Virus record (IMG/VR): IMGVR_UViG_3300036715_000363
Location: 1-64,000 of that record
DNA: 64,000 nucleotides
Reading direction: 5' to 3' (one strand)
Source of the DNA: a virus
The notes under the pieces were generated by a model, which worked only from the letters and a program-made list of their open reading frames with translations, was not told the origin of the DNA and did no database searches. Shown piece by piece: positions 1-7,021 of the stretch (its first letter is position 1; the number at the start of each line of letters is the position of its first letter). The translations under genes and the position numbers were made by a program.

Positions 1-1403
1 AGCTTAGTTTAAGTATTAATACAGAACGAGAAGTTATAGCAGCTTTAAAAGAAACTGTTTTGGACATGTGTAAAAATGAGAAAGGTAGTAAGTATGATAA
101 ATTCACACTACTACAAACAGTAAAGCATGATACTGGTACAGATATTACAACTTATAAATTAATAGAAGATAGTTTAAATCAAGAGTTATCCGACGGTAGC
201 TTAAAGAGAGCAGTAGTAAATTTAAGAAAAAGTTTGAATAATTATTTCAGAGAAGAAGAGATATCTAATATACTTGGAAAAGCTTCTTATATTTTTAGAA
301 ATGATAGAAATAAGATTAAAGATATTAACCAATTTGTAATGGAACTTACTGCTCAATTAGAAGCATTGCAAATTAATAATAACTCTAAAGATCCAGCTAT
401 TGTAGGCGAACTAGATATTGGTGATGAAAAATCTACTAGTGATGTATTCCGAGAAGTAAAAGAAACCAATAATGGTAGTGGCATAATGCGTTCCGGTTGG
501 CAAGCATTGAATAGAATGCTACAGGGTGGCTTTAGACGTGGTGAAACAGTATTAACAAGTGCTCTACAACACAAATATAAAACAGGTTTTACATTATCTA
601 TTTTTAAACAAGTTGCTTTGTATAATACTCCATACATGATCGACCCTACAAAGAAACCTTTATTATTAAGAATTTCTTTTGAAGATGATTTAACTCTAAA
701 TTTACAATTCTTATATCAAGCTTTACAAGATACAGAAAAAGATACTGAAAGTCTTGGTGATTTAAGTATTGAAGAAATGAGTAAGTTCATTAAAGATAAA
801 TTACAAGTAAATGGTTATCACGTTAAAATGATGCGAGTAGATCCTACTCAATGGACATATAAACATATTTGTAATAAAGTTATTGAATTAGAAGCACAGG
901 GTTATGAAATTCATTTACTTATGGTAGACTACTTACAGATGTTACCAACGACTGGGTGTGCTATAGGTGGTCCTATGGGTGCAGATAAGCGTGAGATGTT
1001 ACGACGTATGCGTAACTTCTGTGCTCCTAAGAAAATACTATTTATTACACCACACCAGCTATCTACTGAAGCTAAACAATTGTTAAGAGATGGTAGACAA
1101 GATTTAGTTAAAGAGATTGTTGGTCTTGGTTATTATGATGGGTGTCGTACTTTAGATAATGAGGCAGATTTAGAACTACATCATCATATTGAAAAATATC
1201 AAAAGAAATCATACTTCACAGTACAAAGAGGTAAACACAGATTACCTACAGTTATTCCTGAAGATGATAAGTACTTTGTATTAGAGTTTCCTAAGAAAGG
1301 CCCTATACCTGATGATTTACTTGGTGAAGATTCATCAACTAGAAAAGTAGGTAGTGCAGCTAGAGCAGGTACTCATGATGATAGCTTAGATTTTAGTTTT
1401 TAA
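1..1403 (+). CDS. DnaB-like replicative helicase, 5' end outside the window
   Basis: The frame is open from base 3 without a stop, so the visible protein is the C-terminal part of a longer one that starts to the left. It shows a RecA/DnaB-type ATPase core: GGFRRGE near 525, a segment in the P-loop position that reads ALQHKYKTG near 550, an ISFEDD stretch near 675, a Walker B strand LLMVDYLQML near 915-945 and a TPHQLS segment near 1050. DnaB-family proteins are hexameric helicases that unwind the replication fork. The P-loop lacks the usual GK[ST] (it reads YKT). The last 30 residues are a polar tail. The next gene starts 28 bp downstream on the same strand. The family call is firm, the exact subfamily is not. 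Confidence 0.85.
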   Translation, partial: LSLSINTEREVIAALKETVLDMCKNEKGSKYDKFTLLQTVKHDTGTDITTYKLIEDSLNQELSDGSLKRAVVNLRKSLNNYFREEEISNILGKASYIFRNDRNKIKDINQFVMELTAQLEALQINNNSKDPAIVGELDIGDEKSTSDVFREVKETNNGSGIMRSGWQALNRMLQGGFRRGETVLTSALQHKYKTGFTLSIFKQVALYNTPYMIDPTKKPLLLRISFEDDLTLNLQFLYQALQDTEKDTESLGDLSIEEMSKFIKDKLQVNGYHVKMMRVDPTQWTYKHICNKVIELEAQGYEIHLLMVDYLQMLPTTGCAIGGPMGADKREMLRRMRNFCAPKKILFITPHQLSTEAKQLLRDGRQDLVKEIVGLGYYDGCRTLDNEADLELHHHIEKYQKKSYFTVQRGKHRLPTVIPEDDKYFVLEFPKKGPIPDDLLGEDSSTRKVGSAARAGTHDDSLDFSF

Positions 1404-1431
1404 TAAAAAAGTAATAAAGGAGTAGTAAATA

Positions 1432-2544
1432 ATGAGTACTGATTTTTTAGATGAGAATCAAAAAGAGATTCTAGATATTATTAAAAATAATCCAGGTAAG
1501 TCTGATTATGTTTTTATTTATAAAAAGACTGGAATAGATAAAGAAGATATTTCAATAGCACTGCATAGATTAATAGCTTTAATGTTAATTTATAAAAATG
1601 CTGCTATTTATTACTCTGTTGATGTATCTGTCCAAGAACAAAATAATAAAGATGCAGAAGTGGCTGCTTCTAAAATTAATAAGTTAAATAATGAACAAGT
1701 AGCAGTACCACCAATACCTACTACTCCAAGTATAGAAGTAAATAAACCAGTAATTCCTGAAGCACAGTTAAAAGTACCAGAACCAGTTAAAGAAGAATCT
1801 ATGAATGCTTCTACAGACAATTCTCCTAAAAAGGAATATGGTAACTTTACACGTAAAGGTAGTAACGGTATTATTGCTATGTACTTTTATCAGAATAGAA
1901 AGAATGAGAACGGATACACCGTAGACGAAATTAGGCGTGAGCTAGGTAGTTTTGTAAAAGCTAATATAGGTGCAGTTATTTATAACTTTTCATCTGATGG
2001 TATTCTTGATGTCGTTAATAATCCAGATCCTGATTTAAAAGGTAAAGCTTATAAATGGGGTACCAAATTAGTTTATCCATTTTCTAGTGTACTCCCTACT
2101 GACTGTCAAGTCGTTCCTAAAATGATACCAGTAGAAGAAGAGTTTAAAGATGGTATAGTAAGTGTAGTTCCTATTGCTAAAGTAGAAATGGGTACACCGC
2201 CTATTTTAGATACGGAACCAGTGCCTAAAATTGAAGATGGTGTTACAGTACCTGTAACACCAAAAACTTCCTTTGATGAATGGCGAGAAAATATATCTGA
2301 TTCTACTGGCTCTAGTAGTCCAGCGCCTACTGCTGCTGCTGCCCCAAATGTCACAAATACTCATTCTTCATTTATGTTTGATAGCACCAGTATTTGTGGT
2401 ATCGGTTCAGTTAGTAAAGTTAAAGTAAATGCGCCTGAAGATGAACATAAAGCACGTGCATTGGTAATTCTTAATTTAAGGATTAAAGCAATTGAAACTG
2501 AATTGAATAATCTACTTGAATTAAAAAAAGTATTAGAGTATTAA
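1432..2544 (+). CDS. Unknown protein with two winged-helix-like segments and a Pro/Val-rich linker
   Basis: 370 residues, started by a good ribosome-binding site (AAAGGAGTAG). I do not recognise the family. Residues 1-60 look like a small winged helix (NQKEILDIIKNN, then a helix ending in ALHRLIALMLIY). Residues 140-200 look like a second one (GYTVDEIRRELGSF...VIYNFSSDGIL). Long Pro/Val/Glu-rich disordered linkers follow each, and the last 35 residues form a charged, Leu-rich helix that could be a coiled coil. It lies directly after the helicase, so a replication-accessory or DNA-binding role is possible, but that is inferred from position and fold impression only. Confidence 0.7.
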   Translation: MSTDFLDENQKEILDIIKNNPGKSDYVFIYKKTGIDKEDISIALHRLIALMLIYKNAAIYYSVDVSVQEQNNKDAEVAASKINKLNNEQVAVPPIPTTPSIEVNKPVIPEAQLKVPEPVKEESMNASTDNSPKKEYGNFTRKGSNGIIAMYFYQNRKNENGYTVDEIRRELGSFVKANIGAVIYNFSSDGILDVVNNPDPDLKGKAYKWGTKLVYPFSSVLPTDCQVVPKMIPVEEEFKDGIVSVVPIAKVEMGTPPILDTEPVPKIEDGVTVPVTPKTSFDEWRENISDSTGSSSPAPTAAAAPNVTNTHSSFMFDSTSICGIGSVSKVKVNAPEDEHKARALVILNLRIKAIETELNNLLELKKVLEY

Positions 2545-2557
2545 TATTTAAATAAAA

Positions 2558-2588
2558 AAAATAGAGACCTCACAAGGGTCTCTATTTT
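2558..2588. terminator. Bidirectional hairpin terminator
   Basis: Inverted repeat AAAATAGAGACC / GGTCTCTATTTT with a 7-nt loop, A-rich on one side and T-rich on the other. It lies between convergent genes ending at 2544 (+) and 2595 (-), so it can stop transcription both ways. Confidence 0.85.
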
Positions 2589-2594
2589 CTTATG

Positions 2595-2924
2595 TTACTT
2601 TCTAGCACGTACCATATCTACTATTTTAGCTATATGATAGGCGCGAGTCTCAGCAGAGTTAGCCACACACTCACTATTACTACACTGAGAGTTAACACGG
2701 TTTTCCCAATCGCGTTGTTCATTTTCTAAATCTCTTTTTTCAGAAGCAGTAAATTTATGACTGCTATAGAGTTCTTTAAGAAACTTAGTGTAAACTCTTA
2801 CAAATGAATTTATCTGAGTTTGAAAACATAAATCTGGATTACCAGTACTGTAGCAAAAAGTATTTGCGCCAGCATTTGTAGATAAAGTTAATAAAACAAT
2901 CAAAGTTAATAAAATTTTCTTCAT
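2595..2924 (-). CDS. Exported LprI/DUF1311-like small protein
   Basis: 109 residues from an ATG at 2924 preceded by AAGGAG; the upstream in-frame extension would run through the promoter and has no ribosome-binding site. The N-terminus MKKILLTLIVLLTLSTNAGA is a clear signal peptide. The mature part has four Cys, a polar helix and LENEQRDWENRVNSQC...ECVANSAETR, which resembles the C-terminal half of the LprI/DUF1311 family (aQraWi.yRd..C pattern). Family members include periplasmic lysozyme inhibitors. It is a single-gene unit between an early-type promoter and a hairpin, so it is probably exported early in infection. The function (lysozyme inhibition, superinfection control) is inferred. Confidence 0.65.
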   Translation of the reverse strand: MKKILLTLIVLLTLSTNAGANTFCYSTGNPDLCFQTQINSFVRVYTKFLKELYSSHKFTASEKRDLENEQRDWENRVNSQCSNSECVANSAETRAYHIAKIVDMVRARK

Positions 2925-2973
2925 GATAAATCTCCTTAATAATTGAAATGAACTATTACGATGTGTAGTAGAT

Positions 2974-2989
2974 TCATTAAAGTTATATA
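2974..2989 (-). promoter_or_regulatory. Early-type promoter motif, copy 1
   Basis: Minus strand TATATAACTTTAATGA. It ends 50 bp before the start of the exported LprI-like gene. It is one of eight near-identical copies in the window, all on the minus strand. Confidence 0.7.
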
Positions 2990-3056
2990 TGACTGAAAAA
3001 AAATGCAATACATAATTGTATAGTTAGATTTAAGTAATAATAAAAGGAGTTTTAAA

Positions 3057-3788
3057 ATGTCTGGTAATGATGTTAAAGAATTAAAAGAAACAATTAAGTT
3101 CTATATACCTAAGATACAAAATAATGTAACTATAGTAACTCCTAAAGATATTGGTCAAGATTTCATGCATCATATCTCTGTAAAAAGATTTAAAGACATG
3201 GTTCCAAATATATCTAAAAGAGCTGGTGCTAGTGAAGATAATTTATTACCTAGAGTACATGTAGCGCCTACATTAACTGGGTGTATGCAGGGTTATGCTG
3301 GAATACATGCACATCAACTAAATGATCTAGTAATTAATGGCGATGGTTCTATATATAAAGGATTTATACATATTTATAAAATACCTTTTAAAGCATGTTT
3401 AAAACCAAATAAACGATTAGTGTACGATGCTAATGAAACAGGTGAACATTGGTTAGTAACTTATAATAAAAATACAGTTGTTTTTCCTTCAAGTGTAGTT
3501 GGTTTTATAGTACCTATTAATTTAAAAGTTACTCCTTTAGTAGATAAATCTACTATATCTACTTCTCAGTTAGCAATATGTGTTAAAGATAAAGATGGTA
3601 TTATATTAGATTCAAAAACTACATTGTCTAAAGGTTATTGGCTATTAGATTTTATTTCAGATCATTCTAAACCAAAAGATATAACTGAAAACATAACTGA
3701 AATAACTAAAGAAGAATATGAAAAATTAACATCTACTAAAATAGCTACAGAATCTTTAGTAGAAGAACCACACTATACTAAATGGTAA
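3057..3788 (+). CDS. Unknown protein, first of a pair ending in Lys-Trp
   Basis: 243 residues with a strong ribosome-binding site (AAAAGGAG). The segment EDNLLPRVHVAPTLTGCMQG near residues 60-80 follows a pattern (acidic, PRV, aPt, GC) that I associate with uncharacterised phage proteins, but I cannot name the function. The rest is mixed alpha/beta with a charged C-terminal tail. It ends in TKW, and its downstream neighbour, 6 bp away, ends in FKW, so the two are probably co-translated and may be distant relatives or share a C-terminal recognition tag. Confidence 0.65.
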   Translation: MSGNDVKELKETIKFYIPKIQNNVTIVTPKDIGQDFMHHISVKRFKDMVPNISKRAGASEDNLLPRVHVAPTLTGCMQGYAGIHAHQLNDLVINGDGSIYKGFIHIYKIPFKACLKPNKRLVYDANETGEHWLVTYNKNTVVFPSSVVGFIVPINLKVTPLVDKSTISTSQLAICVKDKDGIILDSKTTLSKGYWLLDFISDHSKPKDITENITEITKEEYEKLTSTKIATESLVEEPHYTKW

Positions 3789-3794
3789 GTTATT

Positions 3795-4460
3795 ATGAAA
3801 TTATATCATTATTCTAAAGATTTATATAGTAGGTTAGAAAGTAGATTATTTAGATCTGTAAGCGATAAAAAAGAACTAGAAGAACAGATAACTTGGAATA
3901 AAGAAGTTAATGGACCAGGTATTTATGATGCTAGTATTAGTTTATTTATTGATCCAGTACCACTTAGTCTTTTAGGTAGGTTATTTGGAGAAGGTCACCA
4001 TACTTGGTTTAACGGTAATGAGTTATATGAGTATGTTATAGATGTTGATTCTCTTGGTAATGATTTTATCTATAACATAGTAGAGACGCCATCTGATGTT
4101 AAATTACTAGATGAAACTGATTGGGTAGACACAGATGAATTTTTTATAGAGTATAAAAATAAATTAAATACTATAAAAAGAAGTACTGGTGAAATTGGTA
4201 GTACACTATCTGGTCTAAAGCATCAGCTAGCTAAATATAAAGGTATGACTAAAGATTTTTATATTATTGCTAGAAAGCGTAGTGATGCTGAAGAACATTT
4301 TAATAAGTATGCCGCTAATGTACCACATGTAATGTTATATCCAAAAAAAGGAATTATTAATATTGAATCTGTTAATATGGTAATTGTTGGTAGTGAAATT
4401 AGAAAACCAGTTAAAATATCACAAGAGTCAATAATAGTACCACCGTGTTTTAAATGGTAA
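3795..4460 (+). CDS. Unknown protein, second of a pair ending in Lys-Trp
   Basis: 221 residues, starting 6 bp after the previous stop with only a weak ribosome-binding site, which suggests translational coupling. It begins MKLYHYSKDLY, and the middle contains GLKHQLAKYKGMTKDFYI. The opening resembles N-termini of ADP-ribosyltransferase-like or hydrolase-like phage proteins, but no catalytic motif can be pointed to, so it is left unnamed. It ends PPCFKW and is followed by a convergent terminator. Confidence 0.65.
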   Translation: MKLYHYSKDLYSRLESRLFRSVSDKKELEEQITWNKEVNGPGIYDASISLFIDPVPLSLLGRLFGEGHHTWFNGNELYEYVIDVDSLGNDFIYNIVETPSDVKLLDETDWVDTDEFFIEYKNKLNTIKRSTGEIGSTLSGLKHQLAKYKGMTKDFYIIARKRSDAEEHFNKYAANVPHVMLYPKKGIINIESVNMVIVGSEIRKPVKISQESIIVPPCFKW

Positions 4461-4466
4461 ACAAAA

Positions 4467-4494
4467 AAATAGAGTAGCCTAGGCTACTCTATTT
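4467..4494. terminator. Bidirectional terminator, perfect palindrome
   Basis: AAATAGAGTAGCCT and its exact reverse complement lie back to back (14-bp arms). It separates convergent genes ending at 4460 (+) and 4503 (-). Confidence 0.85.
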
Positions 4495-4502
4495 AAACTG
4501 TT

Positions 4503-4781
4503 TTAATATTTAAATATTTTAATTCCACTATTACTACATTTATTTAATATTTCTTCTACACGTATTTTAATGCGATCAGGACTGAATAGTAGTTCGCTAT
4601 ATACGCCTAATTTATTATAGTATCTATGTAATGCTTTTAAACGATTTAACATACCTTTAACTGTCAACCGTTTATCTTCAGCTCCTATAATACCAATAAT
4701 AGACTCAGCATTATATTTTCTTAAGGCGGCCTCAGCACCTAACACTAAACGTTCTAGTTCTTTATTTCCAATATTTCCCAT
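4503..4781 (-). CDS. Small unknown protein
   Basis: 92 residues, ribosome-binding site AAAGGAG. Charged and mostly helical, with no recognised domain. It is the last gene of a five-gene minus-strand chain that starts at promoter copy 2 (6179-6194) and ends at the hairpin 4467-4494. Confidence 0.6.
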   Translation of the reverse strand: MGNIGNKELERLVLGAEAALRKYNAESIIGIIGAEDKRLTVKGMLNRLKALHRYYNKLGVYSELLFSPDRIKIRVEEILNKCSNSGIKIFKY

Positions 4782-4818
4782 TTTTTATTACTCCTTTAAT
4801 TAAGAATGATATTTCTAA

Positions 4819-5208
4819 TCAATTCATTGTTTCGCTGCCTTTAGCCATAGCTACACAATACTTAACACACTCAATCTTAGCTAATTGAACGGTATCATTT
4901 ATTTCTTTTATTTTAGAATTAATTTCTGGATTATTAATGTCAGTATAATCAATTCCTTCATCATCAAATACAGCCTCTAAAGACTTACTAAATATAATAC
5001 TTAGTTCGTGTATATCATTACCATCCATTAATGATTGACGAAGGTTGTTAATATCCGTTATTAAATTTGACATTTTATCATCAGAAGTTTTACTAAGGAT
5101 GGGTTTTAATCTTTCCTTTATTTTAGTAGATAAAAATGTAAATATATTATATTTAAATTCTTTTTCTATTTCAGCAATTTCATCTTCTGTAAGTCCTGTG
5201 TTATTCAT
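4819..5208 (-). CDS. Small acidic helical protein
   Basis: 129 residues, strong ribosome-binding site AAAAGGAG. Rich in Asp/Glu/Lys/Ile with no membrane segment, and probably all alpha (ELSIIFSKSLEAVFDDEG). Family not recognised. Same small-gene operon as its neighbours. Confidence 0.6.
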   Translation of the reverse strand: MNNTGLTEDEIAEIEKEFKYNIFTFLSTKIKERLKPILSKTSDDKMSNLITDINNLRQSLMDGNDIHELSIIFSKSLEAVFDDEGIDYTDINNPEINSKIKEINDTVQLAKIECVKYCVAMAKGSETMN

Positions 5209-5233
5209 TGTCCTGCTCCTTTTATTAAGTTAA

Positions 5234-5491
5234 TTAAAAATATAAAACAAAACTATTTATATTTCTCGCTATCTTGGGATATATAAACAATAATATCAGT
5301 AATATAGCAAACAGCATTAATACGCCCTCATTAATTACGGGTATTAATAAACCATAAAACCCATACTTAACTAAACGTTCATACACCTTTCTATCAAAAT
5401 AAATACTACTGGTATATAAATAAATAAATGGTGCATAGCAAAATGCTATACCTACACCTATAATACCAACATAAGTAAATATTGGTAACAT
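5234..5491 (-). CDS. Small membrane protein, two transmembrane helices
   Basis: 85 residues, ribosome-binding site AAAGGAG. Residues 5-28 (FTYVGIIGVGIAFCYAPFIYL) and about 46-72 (FYGLLIPVINEGVLMLFAIL) are strongly hydrophobic, separated by a short charged loop (FDRKVYERLVK). It is probably an inner-membrane protein made early. The role is unknown. Confidence 0.6.
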   Translation of the reverse strand: MLPIFTYVGIIGVGIAFCYAPFIYLYTSSIYFDRKVYERLVKYGFYGLLIPVINEGVLMLFAILLILLFIYPKIARNINSFVLYF

Positions 5492-5509
5492 ACTAACCTA
5501 CTCCTTTAA

Positions 5510-5674
5510 TTAATCATTACAAACTAAACTTTTATAATGAGTGGTAAATGTAAATCCTAAAGAATTAATATACTCTATTTCATCTTCAGAAATAAACTTA
5601 TATTGAACATCAATAAGTTTATTATCTACTTCAACTCTGCCATAAAGCAGTTTATCTGTATTTAAAGTACTCAT
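5510..5674 (-). CDS. Small unknown protein (54 residues)
   Basis: Opens with MSTLNTDKLLYGRVEVD and ends YKSLVCND. A strong AAAAAAGGAG site lies before the ATG at 5674. It fills the gap between two operon genes exactly (18 bp and 27 bp spacers), which supports it as real. No recognised domain. Confidence 0.6.
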   Translation of the reverse strand: MSTLNTDKLLYGRVEVDNKLIDVQYKFISEDEIEYINSLGFTFTTHYKSLVCND

Positions 5675-5701
5675 TTTACTACTCCTTTTTTAAAGACTAA
5701 A

Positions 5702-6130
5702 TTACTTATCAAGATATTTATTAACCGATGAAGATAAAAATTCACCATCAACAATATCCATAACAAAATTACTACAAGCAAGTTTATGATATTCTTCTAT
5801 TGGATAATCTACAGGTTCTTTATTATTCATCATGATGACTTTATGACCACCAAGTAACCACTCTTTTATAACTAATGGAGAATGGTACATACCTAACACG
5901 TAAATACATAATTTACCTTCAGGTAAAAAAGGTAGTTCAATTTTACTAGATATTGGTATTAGTGTATATGGTATAAACGATCTGTAACTATAACGTATTA
6001 TTTTATTAGCAGCTAGTAACGTGTCTACAGAACTTGTCCGCATTAAAATAATGTTTTTTAAACGTGGCATATCAATTGCGTCATAAACGTGTGAATAATC
6101 ACGTTCTATTTCATTATCTATTTGGGACAT
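5702..6130 (-). CDS. Unknown protein, remotely DHH-phosphoesterase-like
   Basis: 142 residues from an ATG at 6130 with ribosome-binding site AAGGAG; the in-frame extension to 6175 has no such site and would enter the promoter. The pattern IILMRTSSVDTLLAANKIIRY, a central strand (KLCIYVLGM) and GGHKVIMMNN recall the nucleotide-handling core of DHH proteins, but the metal-binding Asp/His residues are not intact. The protein coded at 10408-11301 has a similar opening (VIYDNSNLDSVIAASYL), so the two could be distant relatives. It is the first gene after promoter copy 2. Confidence 0.55.
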   Translation of the reverse strand: MSQIDNEIERDYSHVYDAIDMPRLKNIILMRTSSVDTLLAANKIIRYSYRSFIPYTLIPISSKIELPFLPEGKLCIYVLGMYHSPLVIKEWLLGGHKVIMMNNKEPVDYPIEEYHKLACSNFVMDIVDGEFLSSSVNKYLDK

Positions 6131-6178
6131 TTTACCACTCCTTAAAAATGATAAGTTATTGCACATTATGCACAATGT

Positions 6179-6194
6179 TCAATATAGTTATATA
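6179..6194 (-). promoter_or_regulatory. Early-type promoter motif, copy 2
   Basis: Minus strand TATATAACTATATTGA, 49 bp upstream of the ATG at 6130. It leads a five-gene chain ending at the hairpin 4467-4494. Confidence 0.7.
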
Positions 6195-6220
6195 GGGTTG
6201 AAAATAAATGTAATCAAAAA

Positions 6221-6248
6221 AAATAGAGTAGTGTTAGCTACTCTATTT
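6221..6248. terminator. Hairpin terminator after repeat gene 1
   Basis: Arms AAATAGAGTAG / CTACTCTATTT with a TGTTAG-type loop and a run of U on the minus strand. The whole hairpin is repeated almost letter for letter at 41558-41585, after repeat gene 4. Confidence 0.85.
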
Positions 6249-6255
6249 ATAATTA

Positions 6256-6966
6256 CTAATGTAATCGGAGGTAAATCTTCATAATGTATGTCTTTAACCA
6301 ATAGTACATCCGGTAATACTCTGTTACTAATGGTAAATTAACATAATCTGTTTCTTTAGCTAAAGGTGTAATTGGTAATACTTTAACTAATGGTAAACTA
6401 ATACACAAGATTTTTTCAACTAAGGGCGCTTCTGGTAGTACTGTAACTAGTGGTAAATCAATGTACCGAATGTCTTTAACTAAAGGTGTTTTTGGTAATA
6501 CTTTTACTAATGGTAAATCGTTATACCATACCTTTTCAACTATAGGTGATTCTGGTAATACTTTAACCTTTGGTAAATCAATATATCGAATGTCTTTAGC
6601 TAAAGGAGTTTCTGGTAATGATTCTACTAAAGGTAAAATATAATACCATACTCTTTCAGCTAATGGTGATTCTGGTAATGACTCTATCGCGTATAAATTA
6701 GCGTAAAGTACTAAAATAACTAAAGGTGATTCTGGTAATACTTTTACCATTGGTAAACTATGGTACCCTATTTCTTTAGCTAATGGAGTATTTGGTAGTT
6801 TAGTTACCAGAGGTAAATTATGATACCAAGCGTATTCAGCTAAAGGTGATTCTGGTAATGATTCTACTAATAGTAAATCAACATACTCTATTTTTTTAGC
6901 TATAGCTGCGGCAGCTATAGCTGCATCATTAAATTCTGTATAATCTACGTTATCAATCCTAATCAT
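6256..6966 (-). CDS. 20-residue-repeat protein 1 (nine repeats, frameshifted end)
   Basis: 236 residues, ribosome-binding site AAAGGAG. A 30-residue cap (MIRIDNVDYTEFND, then the helix AIAAAAIAK) is followed by nine whole repeats of exactly 20 residues. The pattern is LPLVxxLPxxPLAxxxxYxN; the hydrophobic, Pro and Asn/Asp positions suggest a solenoid not unlike bacterial leucine-rich repeats. In the tenth repeat the frame changes after LPLVT because of two extra bases near 6320-6322, giving an unrelated tail (EYYRMYYWLKTY...). In the other frame the repeat continues (VLPDVLLVKDIHYEDLP). No catalytic motif is present; the role could be binding or an adaptor. Paralogues: 7022-8095, 26032-26502, 41593-42186. 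Confidence 0.75.
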   Translation of the reverse strand: MIRIDNVDYTEFNDAAIAAAAIAKKIEYVDLLLVESLPESPLAEYAWYHNLPLVTKLPNTPLAKEIGYHSLPMVKVLPESPLVILVLYANLYAIESLPESPLAERVWYYILPLVESLPETPLAKDIRYIDLPKVKVLPESPIVEKVWYNDLPLVKVLPKTPLVKDIRYIDLPLVTVLPEAPLVEKILCISLPLVKVLPITPLAKETDYVNLPLVTEYYRMYYWLKTYIMKIYLRLH

Positions 6967-6988
6967 TTTACTACTCCTTTAAAAAAGT

Positions 6989-7012
6989 ATAGAGCAGCAT
7001 TGGCTGCTCTAT
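6989..7012. terminator. Hairpin terminator between repeat genes 1 and 2
   Basis: Arms ATAGAGCAGC / GCTGCTCTAT with a 4-nt loop and a following U-run on the minus strand. Only 22 bp separate it from the start of repeat gene 1, and no promoter motif lies between, so gene 1 would depend on read-through or an unseen promoter. Confidence 0.8.
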
Positions 7013-7021
7013 TTACAATTT

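Noticed and set aside
2925-3008. Longer start of the exported protein gene
   Set aside because: The extension would run through the promoter motif, has no ribosome-binding site and would bury the signal peptide.
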